Part shown: piece after piece, positions 35,812 through 44,447 of the stretch
Numbering within the stretch: the stretch's first letter is position 1
Layout: each line of letters starts with the position of its first letter
DNA from: CALRWV02 sp943371965
Lineage (GTDB): Bacteria > Bacteroidota > JABWAT01
Length of the DNA stretch: 64,000 nucleotides
Assembly: GCA_943371965.1 (NCBI GenBank)
Contig: CALRWV020000004.1
Coordinates: forward strand, 124,001 to 188,000
Direction of reading: 5' to 3'
Made by a program: the position numbers and the translations under genes
The notes under the pieces: model-generated
Database searches by the model: none
Seen by the model: only the letters and a program-made list of their open reading frames with translations
What the model was told of the DNA's origin: nothing

Positions 35812-38800
35812 ATGAAAACTAACAATTACGAAAAACTGCTCATTTCAATTGCAATTTTTCACATTTACTTTTTTTCTCTTTCTGCACAGGTTGCAGAACA
35901 GGGAAGTTCCGCAAACAGAGGAAGCAATATTCTTCAGGGAAATAGCATAAGGACAACATTTTACAATACCGGCCTTATTGGTGCATATAAAGGTGACTTT
36001 GGACCTTATGGCGGTGAATGGCCCAAAAACAGTGGTCATGTGCAGATCGGAAACATCTCTCCCTTTGTAATGAGTGAAGTTCAGGTTATCAAAAATATTG
36101 ATGCAGCAACAAACGAAACTACTTTCGTGCAAATAACACCGGTAATTTGGAGTCAGGGTTGGGATCCAAATATGTTTCCAAAAGATTCACTTGGTAAATT
36201 TCTGGGATTTGAACCGCTTCCGAATTATTTGGATTTGACTCAGTTGGCAAAGGATCCCAAACATTCTGTGGCTATGAGCGACCAGCCTAACACCTGGCCA
36301 TCAAAATGGAATAATCATTGGCAGGGTCTGCATGGAAACTCGCAAATTGTTTCAGATCAGGAAAGCTATTTTGCTGTTGATGATTATGGGTATACCAAAA
36401 CATTCAAGGGGTTGAAGTTGCCCCGTCCTGTTTCAACTGAGCCACAGCGTGGGGGGTTGGGGTTGCAAATGAATATTAGGGAAATGCAATGGGCGGATAC
36501 CGATCTGCAGGATATCCTTTTTATAATTTATGATATAAAAAACAAAGGTGAATTGCATTTACCCAAATCGCTTTTTGGAATAAATGTCGGTGCAATAATG
36601 GGTGCGAGTTATCCTGGAGGCGGTTCAGAAAGTACAGATGATCTTGCTAAATTCTATCGCAACAAAAATTTAATGGTAACTTTCGATTCCGACAACAGGG
36701 GTGCCAATGGTTACACTCCTGTTCCATGGTTAGGGTTTTCATTTCTTGAGACTCCGGGCAATTCTCTTGATGGAATCGATAATGATGGTGATGCGGATAC
36801 GGCTTCAAACGGTTCAGCAACCGGACGGTATTTGAATCCAAATGATTTTGCAAAACAGTATTCCGTAAATGATCCAATAGTTGTCATAGATTATTCATCT
36901 CCGATTTATAAAAGAACGGTAACTGCAATGCCGGAAAAAGGTGTTGATATTCTTTACTTCGGACAGAAGATTCATAAAAATCCGAATGTTGTACTCCTTG
37001 AAATTGCACGAAATGGAATTGATGACAATCTCAATGGTTTGATTGATGAAAGCGATGATGTGCAAATTCCCGATCCGAATTCTCCTGCAGATTCCTTTAT
37101 TTTTTACAGGTATATCCAATCTTCCTATAATGATAAAAATTACCGGATCAAAGATTATTTCACAGGAGAAGGGTTTGATAATCCCAACATAGATGAAATT
37201 CAAAAAGAAGGTCTTGCAGGAAGCGGGGACGAAATTGGAATTTCCAGTTTCAAAACTTATGAGTACGGTTATTTGACTTATAGCAATGATGAGTTGATGT
37301 GGAATTATACAAGACCTGGAAAATTTGAAAATAAGCAAACGGGACCTGCAGACAATGATTATTTGACTTCAACCGGATTTTTCCCGCTTCAACCCAAAAC
37401 CTCACTCCGAATAGTAGCAGCTGTTCTTTTTGCTTACAGCGAAAAGGATCTTTTTCTGAATTTGGAAATTGCACAAAAATTTTACAGCTCCAATTTTACT
37501 TCACTTCTTCCCCCGCAGAAACCAACAGTAACGTCAACAGCAGGTAATCAATCAATTCGTATTGATTGGGATGACTTGGCAGAATTAAGTTACGATCCTT
37601 ATTTGAAAAAATATGATTTTGAAGGCTACAAAGTTTATAAATCTGAAAAGCCGTCATTTACGGACGCTGACGGAAAATTACTGAAACCGATTGCCGTCTT
37701 TGACAAGATTGACTCTGTTTTCGGCTACTTTCCAGGTGACTTTGGTTCAGGTGATAAATTCTTTTTGGGAACTGATTCCGGACTCAGCCATTCATTTCTT
37801 GATTCAGATGTTAAAAATGGCATCCCCTATTTTTATGCCGTAACAGCATACGATAAGGGTGATGTGGAAAAGAATATTGCCCCAAAGGAAAATACGGTTC
37901 TGATCAGTTTGGATTCTACCGGTTTTCTTCATATCGATCAGAATATTGTTAGGGTTTTTGCAGGGGATTCTCTGCCGGCAATAACAGGCAATTTTGATTT
38001 TGTTCCATCCCGCGAAAATAAAGGATATTCCGAAGCTTTTATCGGGGTGTCTGTTCTTTCACCTGATTCACTTGACAATGGAGACAATTACCGGATTCAA
38101 TTTCTTGATGTTTCCATGGATAACCGCGACAACGACTTCAATGGTCTAACCGATTCACTCGATCAGAAGGAGCTTCTGCCGAATTATACAACAGGTGTGG
38201 TTCTGCAAAACCTGACAAAATCGAGTATAGATACAACATGGATTTATACTTACCGGAATACAGACAGTAAACCGGAACTTCTGAGAAATCTTTATGATGA
38301 TTCTGATGGGGATCCGAGAACATTTACTTTTGCAAAAAGTGGTCTTTTGTTTTATGTGAAAAATCCTGCAAACGGAATTTATGATAAAAGCAGTGAAGGA
38401 ATAAACAAAGGCATCAGGTGGTTCCCGGAAAATCAGTCTAATCCTTATCCGTTGAAATTCGACAAATATAACAGTCCCGGATTCAAGACAGGTTCAGCTT
38501 TTCCGAGACAGTATAAAATTATTTTCTCAGATCAGATTGCTGATACCTCAACTTCAGTAAAAATTCCACTTGCTTCAGGATCTTCAAAAATAACAGCTCC
38601 GTCGGTACCTGTAAATTTCAAAGTCTATGATCTTCAAACCGGTGAAAAACTGAAATTCGGGTTTATCGATTTCACTGTCAACAATTCCACAGCAAAAGGT
38701 CATTATTCTGCGAAGGACAGAATAGTATTTTATGAAGAATTGTCTGACAACTCAATTGCCATCACTTATCATCTGCTGAATTCGGCATTGGAAGATACAA

Positions 38801-39207
38801 CATATTTCCAAAAGAACGGAAGATATTTGGGCACAGGTGACACACTTTATTTATACGCTTCAAGTGAGCTGAGCGGAAAAGACGTGTATTCATTTGAGTT
38901 AACTTCTGTTGGGGTTAATGAAAATCAGAATACTGTTTTGCCTCAAAATTATGCTTTGTCGCAAAACTACCCTAACCCGTTCAATCCAAGTACAGTAATT
39001 AATTATCAGATTCCAGTTGGTGGATTGGTGAAAATTAAAATTTATGATTTGCTGGGGCGGGAAATTTCAACTTTGGTTAATGAAATAAAACCTGCGGGAA
39101 ATTATAAAACAGTGTTCAATGCTGTAAGATTTTCAAGCGGGGTTTATTTTTACAGAATGGAATCGGGTTCTTTCACCGAAACCAGAAAATTGATTTATAT
39201 CCGTTAG
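35812..39207 (+). CDS. Large T9SS-exported protein, paralogue of the left-edge gene
   Basis: 1131 residues with a signal peptide (ends near SLSAQ). A long N-terminal domain of unknown function contains calcium-type loops (DGIDNDGDADT, ARNGIDDNLNGLIDESDD). Fibronectin-III-like parts follow (about 580-690), then a further beta-domain and a T9SS sorting tail (NYPNPFNP ... DLLGREISTL). It aligns with the truncated gene at 2-2302 over most of its C-terminal two thirds, but ends with a different sorting domain. Its function is not known. It follows the mannan operon after 153 bases that may hold its own promoter. Confidence 0.85.
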   Translation: MKTNNYEKLLISIAIFHIYFFSLSAQVAEQGSSANRGSNILQGNSIRTTFYNTGLIGAYKGDFGPYGGEWPKNSGHVQIGNISPFVMSEVQVIKNIDAATNETTFVQITPVIWSQGWDPNMFPKDSLGKFLGFEPLPNYLDLTQLAKDPKHSVAMSDQPNTWPSKWNNHWQGLHGNSQIVSDQESYFAVDDYGYTKTFKGLKLPRPVSTEPQRGGLGLQMNIREMQWADTDLQDILFIIYDIKNKGELHLPKSLFGINVGAIMGASYPGGGSESTDDLAKFYRNKNLMVTFDSDNRGANGYTPVPWLGFSFLETPGNSLDGIDNDGDADTASNGSATGRYLNPNDFAKQYSVNDPIVVIDYSSPIYKRTVTAMPEKGVDILYFGQKIHKNPNVVLLEIARNGIDDNLNGLIDESDDVQIPDPNSPADSFIFYRYIQSSYNDKNYRIKDYFTGEGFDNPNIDEIQKEGLAGSGDEIGISSFKTYEYGYLTYSNDELMWNYTRPGKFENKQTGPADNDYLTSTGFFPLQPKTSLRIVAAVLFAYSEKDLFLNLEIAQKFYSSNFTSLLPPQKPTVTSTAGNQSIRIDWDDLAELSYDPYLKKYDFEGYKVYKSEKPSFTDADGKLLKPIAVFDKIDSVFGYFPGDFGSGDKFFLGTDSGLSHSFLDSDVKNGIPYFYAVTAYDKGDVEKNIAPKENTVLISLDSTGFLHIDQNIVRVFAGDSLPAITGNFDFVPSRENKGYSEAFIGVSVLSPDSLDNGDNYRIQFLDVSMDNRDNDFNGLTDSLDQKELLPNYTTGVVLQNLTKSSIDTTWIYTYRNTDSKPELLRNLYDDSDGDPRTFTFAKSGLLFYVKNPANGIYDKSSEGINKGIRWFPENQSNPYPLKFDKYNSPGFKTGSAFPRQYKIIFSDQIADTSTSVKIPLASGSSKITAPSVPVNFKVYDLQTGEKLKFGFIDFTVNNSTAKGHYSAKDRIVFYEELSDNSIAITYHLLNSALEDTTYFQKNGRYLGTGDTLYLYASSELSGKDVYSFELTSVGVNENQNTVLPQNYALSQNYPNPFNPSTVINYQIPVGGLVKIKIYDLLGREISTLVNEIKPAGNYKTVFNAVRFSSGVYFYRMESGSFTETRKLIYIR

Positions 39208-39256
39208 AAATCAATATTTCCACTGATTTGTTTAAGTAATATTATATGGACAACCA

Positions 39257-40714
39257 ATGACCAAATTTCCCATTCTGATTTTAATATTCACCTCGTTTCT
39301 GTTTTCTGCACAGAATAAACTATCTGACAGATTTGAAGCTGAAAACGGATTGAATGAAAATCTGGTTTTACAGACCGATTCACTTGCCTCCAATTTCAAA
39401 TTTCTCCGAATGAATGATTCTGGTTCCGTTTCGTGGAAAATCACGCTGAAAAATTCTGGTTGGTATAATCTCGTTGTCAGGTACCGGGCATTTGGAGGTG
39501 AAAAAGAACAGCTGATTGTCAAAAACGGAAAAGATACCATTCCAACCGGATTTCCCATCAGTGACAGGTGGAATACTTTAAAACGGGCAATGAGTTTCAA
39601 TGAAGGACAAAACACCGTTTCAATATCCAAAAGCTGGGGAAACATGGATATTGATTTTGTTCAGATTGAGCCTGTTGATTTGAAACCGGAACTGGTTCCG
39701 CTGAAGAATGAAATTTATTTATCAGAAAACCGTGATCTGGTTTTTAAATGGAATGCGTACGGCAAAAATCTGAAATCAGTCTTTCTGGATGAAAAGGAAA
39801 TCCAACTGGAAACAAAACCTTATCCGTATCAGGAAGAAGCATGGACTTCTGTATTGCAGAAAGAGAAATTATCAGGTTTAAAGGAAGGGAAGAGAAAACT
39901 GCAATTCGTGTTCGATTCAAATGATACGATTACTTCCATTCTTGGTATATCCGGCAAACCAACTCCTTCACCGCTGAAAATAATTGCTCCCTATGTTGAA
40001 CACGGGTCATCTGTACTTGTTATGCTGCCAACGGGAAAAATACTGATGATTGATACCGGAAAAGATTGGGTTCGTGATCAGATTATTATTCCATTTCTCC
40101 TGAAAAACAAAATCACCAAAGTTGACTACCTCATGATTACCCATTACCATGATGACCATGACAGCGGTGACAAAGGCGAAAAAATAATGAAAATGTTTTC
40201 AGTCGATCATTTTATCGATTACAATACTTACAAAACGGGAACTGAAATTCCGTTTGAAGGAACAACCCTTAAAATTCTGAACAGCAGCGAAGATGGAACT
40301 GAAGAAAACACAAAATCTCTGTCAGTGAAAATATCTTTCAACGGATTTTCCTATACTCATGGAGGGGATACCTACGGATTGAACCAGGAAAAAATGAATC
40401 AAAGATTTCCTGACGATTTGAAGACTGACGTTTTTATGTCAAACCATCATTTTCATGGTTCCGTCAATGTTGATTATCTGCGGAAACTTGATCCGGTTCT
40501 GGTTCTGATTCAGGCGCAGGAAGCCATTTATGCCAGAAGTGCCTATATGATCTGGTTCCGTGAAGAAACTGAAAAATTCTGGAGAAAAAACAAATCCCGC
40601 TACCGTGAATCCCTTCCAACACTTGAAATCGGAACAGTCGTTATCAGAGTGAGAAACCAAAATGACTGGACGTATGAAACCCACCAGGCTGACGAAGAAT
40701 TGGATTTGAAGTAA
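39257..40714 (+). CDS. Secreted carbohydrate-binding/metallo-beta-lactamase fusion
   Basis: 485 residues with a signal peptide (ends near LFSAQ). Residues 20-140 form a beta-sandwich like CBM35 (SDRFEAENG ... MDIDFVQIEPV). An Ig-like stretch follows, then from about 235 a metallo-beta-lactamase fold of the ComEC/Rec2 hydrolase type. That fold has VLVMLPTGKILMIDTG, metal ligands in THYHDDHD (His296, His298, Asp300, His301), YTHGGD and SNHHFHGS. ComEC itself is a membrane DNA translocase nuclease, whereas this protein has no membrane segments. The combination of a sugar-binding domain with this hydrolase at the edge of a mannan locus is unusual and the substrate is unknown. A strong terminator follows. 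Confidence 0.8.
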   Translation: MTKFPILILIFTSFLFSAQNKLSDRFEAENGLNENLVLQTDSLASNFKFLRMNDSGSVSWKITLKNSGWYNLVVRYRAFGGEKEQLIVKNGKDTIPTGFPISDRWNTLKRAMSFNEGQNTVSISKSWGNMDIDFVQIEPVDLKPELVPLKNEIYLSENRDLVFKWNAYGKNLKSVFLDEKEIQLETKPYPYQEEAWTSVLQKEKLSGLKEGKRKLQFVFDSNDTITSILGISGKPTPSPLKIIAPYVEHGSSVLVMLPTGKILMIDTGKDWVRDQIIIPFLLKNKITKVDYLMITHYHDDHDSGDKGEKIMKMFSVDHFIDYNTYKTGTEIPFEGTTLKILNSSEDGTEENTKSLSVKISFNGFSYTHGGDTYGLNQEKMNQRFPDDLKTDVFMSNHHFHGSVNVDYLRKLDPVLVLIQAQEAIYARSAYMIWFREETEKFWRKNKSRYRESLPTLEIGTVVIRVRNQNDWTYETHQADEELDLK

Positions 40715-40718
40715 TCAG

Positions 40719-40744
40719 ACTGTTTTTGATAAAAACAGTTTTTT
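40719..40744 (+). terminator. Rho-independent terminator
   Basis: A 9-bp stem, ACTGTTTTT (40719-40727) with AAAAACAGT (40731-40739), has a 3-base loop and runs into TTTTT. It sits five bases after the fusion hydrolase gene and closes the mannan locus. Confidence 0.75.
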
Positions 40745-40775
40745 ATTCCTAAGATCCAATAAAATTCAAATTCAG

Positions 40776-40803
40776 TTGACAAAAAAACCTGTCTTTTTAT
40801 TAT
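40776..40803 (+). promoter_or_regulatory. Candidate TTGACA/TATTAT promoter
   Basis: TTGACA (40776-40781) and TATTAT (40798-40803) are 16 bases apart in the 309-base gap before the histidine kinase gene. The match to the general sigma-70 consensus is good, but this phylum often uses a different -7 element, and the implied leader of over 200 bases is long. The rest of the gap is AT-rich with no gene seen; a GGTATACC palindrome lies near 40984-40991. Confidence 0.3.
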
Positions 40804-41023
40804 CTTTATCCCGTGACTTGTCAATTATCTTACATTTTTTAGATTTGATATTACGATTAGTAATACACAGAAAACTTTCTTAAAATCTGTGAAAAAATCT
40901 AAATACTTAAAAGTCTGCTAAACAAATATTTAAATTCGTTCTTTTCTTCAGATCGACTTCTTTGATTATTGGCATATTTGTTGGGTATACCTAAAGATTC
41001 TATCTGTATTAAATGGAAACTTC

Positions 41024-43111
41024 ATGAAAATTTTTAAACCTGCCTCAATCCTAATGGGTAAATTGAAATACCCATATAAATTCGCTTTGGTCAGTTTCAT
41101 CTTTATTATTCCGCTTATTGTGTTGATGGTTATTCTGATCAACATCAGAAATGAGGCTATTCTTTTCGGTGAAAAGGAAAGACAGGGGCTTGTTTACCTG
41201 AAACCGGTTAAGGATCTGATTTTTCTTTCTTTTGAACAGAGAAGTCTTCTGTACCGCTCTTCATGGGGCGATACAACTATTTCAAAATCAATTGTCCGTT
41301 ATTCATCCAAAATAAAAGAACAAATTACGGCAATCGACAATGTTGACAGGGAAATTGGTTCTGATCTGAATGTAAAAGCAGACTGGTCAGCACTGAAAGC
41401 TGATTGGCAGGAAATTGAAGCTTCAATAAAACTCAACAATATCAATGAAAGATTGCTCGAGAAATATTCTTCCTTTATCAGCAATGTTCAAACTCTGACA
41501 GGAAAAATCGGTGATGAATCGAACCTGATTCTTGATCCGGATATCGATACCTATTACCTGATGGATGCAACGGTTATCCGTTATCCATATCTGATAGAAA
41601 CACTTCAGAAAAAAATTGATCTGTCCAACAAGCTGATTCTGCACTCTTCACTGGATGATCAGGAAAAAGCGTCTTTCTTCTATATTTTACCGGATAAAAT
41701 TGAATCAGAATCCAAACAGCTCAGCGACAACATAAAAAAGGCGTTTGATTTCAACCAAACCCAGGAAGACAATATTCTGGTAGCTGAATTGTCTTCACAT
41801 GTTTACGATCTGTTTGCCACATTGAATTCGCATGAAAATATAGCTTACCTTCAAAATACCGATTTCAGCATTCCGGATACAATGGCCAAATATTATCCTG
41901 CGATTGCCGGTTCTGCTGATGTAACCCGTAAAAGTCTGAAGGCTCTTCACGAAAATTATGACATTGAAATACAGCTTCTGGATAAACTCACTGAAAACAG
42001 GGTAGCTGAATTCTATGTTCAGAAATATTATATCTATTTTCTGGTACCTGTTATTTTCATCGCAGTATTGTATTTGCTGGTTGGTTTTTACCAATCTGTT
42101 AGGTCAATTGTGGAGACTTTGGGTGAAATCTCAAGGAAACTGGTTGCCGGTGAAACAAGTTCTCTTGCAAAACTGGATGCAAAGGATGAATTGGCAGAAC
42201 TGGCAACGTCGTTCAACAATATCGGTTCAACGCTGATTGCAAGAAATAATGAACTTGAAGTAAACAACAAGCTGATCAGGGAACAGCAGTCGCAGCTGAT
42301 TCAATCTGAAAAAATGGCATCTTTGGGTCAGATGGTTGCAGGAATTGCACATGAGGTAAATACTCCATTGGGATTTGTCAGGAACAACATCGAAGTGATG
42401 AGCAAATTCCAGAACAGGATGATTGATACCTTGAATGAATACCATTTTCTTCGTGATCAGCTGATTAACGGAAATGTGGATGCACTTGAAGAACAGCTCA
42501 ACAAAGTATCTGAAATCAGCAAAAAAATAGAAGGACAGCAGTTCAAGGATAAAGTTGACTCTGTACTGAATGAGTCTTTGGTTGGTATCGACAGAATACA
42601 GGAATTGGTTCTTGATCTGAAAAATTTCTCCCGACTTGATGAAGAATCGTTCAAACTTTCAAACATCAACGAAGGAATTGAATCTGCCCTGAAAATTGCA
42701 AACAACATGATCAAGGGCAAAGTAAATGTCCACAAAGATTTCATCGGAAGCCTGGATGTTGAATGTTTTCCTGCAAGAATGAACCAGGTATTTCTGAATC
42801 TGATTTCAAATGGGGTTCAGGCAATTCCTGAAAACGGCGATATCTGGATTTCAACTTCGCGTGAAATGATAGAAAGCACGGAATATGCTGTAATATCAAT
42901 AAAGGACAACGGAAAAGGGATTCCAAAAGAAAATCTTGAGAAAATATTTGAACCGTTCTTTACAACAAAACCGGTTGGTGAAGGAACAGGATTGGGGCTG
43001 TCCATTGTTTACAAGATTATAGAACAGCACAACGGATTTATAACTGTTGACAGTGAAGTGGGAAAAGGAACAACTTTCCTGATTAAAATTCCGGTCAGAC
43101 AGAAAAAGTAA
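41024..43111 (+). CDS. Membrane sensor histidine kinase with HAMP
   Basis: 695 residues. TM1 is at about 20-44. A periplasmic helical domain of ~290 residues follows, then TM2 (about 340-362, YFLVPVIFIAVLYLLVGF), a HAMP-like linker, a coiled coil, the dimerisation domain MASLGQMVAGIAHEVNTPL (phosphoacceptor His443) and an ATPase domain. The ATPase carries NQVFLNLISNGVQAI (N box), DNGKGIP (G1), FEPFFTTKPVGEGTGLGLS (F and G2). It lies 24 bases before a response regulator with two receivers. The signal is unknown; neither gene is obviously tied to the mannan locus beyond position. Confidence 0.9.
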   Translation: MKIFKPASILMGKLKYPYKFALVSFIFIIPLIVLMVILINIRNEAILFGEKERQGLVYLKPVKDLIFLSFEQRSLLYRSSWGDTTISKSIVRYSSKIKEQITAIDNVDREIGSDLNVKADWSALKADWQEIEASIKLNNINERLLEKYSSFISNVQTLTGKIGDESNLILDPDIDTYYLMDATVIRYPYLIETLQKKIDLSNKLILHSSLDDQEKASFFYILPDKIESESKQLSDNIKKAFDFNQTQEDNILVAELSSHVYDLFATLNSHENIAYLQNTDFSIPDTMAKYYPAIAGSADVTRKSLKALHENYDIEIQLLDKLTENRVAEFYVQKYYIYFLVPVIFIAVLYLLVGFYQSVRSIVETLGEISRKLVAGETSSLAKLDAKDELAELATSFNNIGSTLIARNNELEVNNKLIREQQSQLIQSEKMASLGQMVAGIAHEVNTPLGFVRNNIEVMSKFQNRMIDTLNEYHFLRDQLINGNVDALEEQLNKVSEISKKIEGQQFKDKVDSVLNESLVGIDRIQELVLDLKNFSRLDEESFKLSNINEGIESALKIANNMIKGKVNVHKDFIGSLDVECFPARMNQVFLNLISNGVQAIPENGDIWISTSREMIESTEYAVISIKDNGKGIPKENLEKIFEPFFTTKPVGEGTGLGLSIVYKIIEQHNGFITVDSEVGKGTTFLIKIPVRQKK

Positions 43112-43135
43112 TTTATAACAGACAGGGAAAAAGTG

Positions 43136-44092
43136 ATGGATTCGAAAATATTATTTGTAGATGATGAACCGATGATTCTGACATCCCTAACAAGGTTGTT
43201 TGAAGACGATTATGATGTGCATACTGCCGGTTCAGGTGTTGAAGCTTTGGAAAAACTCAGAAAGAACGAATTTAAAGTTATTATTTCTGATCAGAGAATG
43301 CCGGGTATGTTGGGCCATGAAGTATTGAAACAGGCAAAACTGATCAGTCCTGAAACAATTAGAATCCTATTGACCGGATATTCAGATCTTGATGCGATTT
43401 TGAACTCGGTCAATGCCGGTGAAATTTTCCGCTATGTCAGTAAACCATGGAAAGGTGATTCACTTGCAAGTTTATTGAAACTTTCAATCGGGTTGTATGA
43501 CAAAATTGATTCGCTGAAAAAATCGGAACAGAAAAAATCACAGGATCTTCATGAAGCAACTCCCCGTGGAGTTCATATCGAAGTTCAGGAAAAAAGCGGT
43601 GATGTTCTGTTCGTTGATTATGATCCGAACGAAGCAAAAGCATTGGTTTCAAAATATGGAAACCAGTTCAATGTTTCTAGTGCAACCAGCGTTGATGATG
43701 CCTATAAGACTCTTGCACAGAAAGCTGTATCAGTTGTGGTCAGCAATATCAATTTCACGGATGTTGACGGAATCAGTTTTCTGAATTCAATCAAAAAAGA
43801 ATATCCGGAAATTGTTACTGTAATTTTAACGGAGGTGAGAGATGCCAGTCTTGCTGTCAGGTCAATAAATGAACTGTCGGTTTTCAAATATCTGGTAAAA
43901 CCATCTGATGATGCAATCTTAGGCAGAACCATCAAGGAAGGCTTTGAAAAGCACAAACTGATGAAATCGAACATCATGACCAATGTTCAGTATGCTGCTT
44001 CAAAAATTTCACCTGACAGTGTTTCGGTCGCAGTTCAGGAAAATGCCCTTCGCTCAAGATTGCTTGAAGCTCAGGCAAGATTGAAAAGGTAA
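43136..44092 (+). CDS. Response regulator with one active and one degenerate receiver
   Basis: GTG 43133 and ATG 43136 are adjacent; ATG is taken. Receiver 1 (about 3-120) is canonical: FVDDEP, phosphoacceptor Asp52 in ISDQRMPG, LLTGYSD, SKPW. Receiver 2 (about 155-280) keeps the acidic pair (FVDYDPNE), the Thr (ILTEV) and the Lys (LVKPSD). The phosphorylated Asp, however, is replaced by Asn204 (VVVSNINF), so it is probably a pseudo-receiver. A short helical tail ends the protein. No DNA-binding or enzymatic output domain is seen, so output is probably by protein contact. It pairs with the kinase upstream. Confidence 0.85.
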   Translation: MDSKILFVDDEPMILTSLTRLFEDDYDVHTAGSGVEALEKLRKNEFKVIISDQRMPGMLGHEVLKQAKLISPETIRILLTGYSDLDAILNSVNAGEIFRYVSKPWKGDSLASLLKLSIGLYDKIDSLKKSEQKKSQDLHEATPRGVHIEVQEKSGDVLFVDYDPNEAKALVSKYGNQFNVSSATSVDDAYKTLAQKAVSVVVSNINFTDVDGISFLNSIKKEYPEIVTVILTEVRDASLAVRSINELSVFKYLVKPSDDAILGRTIKEGFEKHKLMKSNIMTNVQYAASKISPDSVSVAVQENALRSRLLEAQARLKR

Positions 44093-44219
44093 GGTTTTAG
44101 GTTATAGGGTGGTCGGGTTGTTAGGTTTTCAGGTAAATCAAAAACCAACCACTTGCAACTCGCCACTAGCCATTCACCTGTCAATTCTCAATTGTCTCTT
44201 GTCAATTAATAACCAACCT

Positions 44220-44250
44220 CTGACAGGGTCTCCCGACCGCTGTCAGGGTT
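44220..44250 (+). repeat. 31-bp hairpin repeat, copy 1
   Basis: CTGACAGGGTCTCCCGACCGCTGTCAGGGTT folds through CTGACAG/CTGTCAG. A related 31-bp unit is 142 bases downstream. Both lie in a 355-base gap (44093-44447) with short direct repeats such as CAATTGTC and CCACTTGC; no gene seen there. Confidence 0.6.
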
Positions 44251-44361
44251 ACATTCTTTCCGTCTCCGGATTTCGGTTTTTCGGTCTCCCTTGCCTCTTG
44301 CCATTCACCACTTGCCGAATTCTGTCCACTCCCAATTGTCCATTGTCAAAAGAATGAACCA

Positions 44362-44392
44362 CTGACAGAGTTCAACAACCGCTGTCAGCGTT
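44362..44392 (+). repeat. 31-bp hairpin repeat, copy 2
   Basis: CTGACAGAGTTCAACAACCGCTGTCAGCGTT matches copy 1 in both arms and the ACCG spacer, with a different loop. The conserved outer stem with changed loop suggests selection on structure or an old duplication. Confidence 0.6.
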
Positions 44393-44447
44393 GAGATTTT
44401 CCACACCCCGGATTCCGGTCTCCGGTTTTCAGTCTGCCGTTTCCCGT

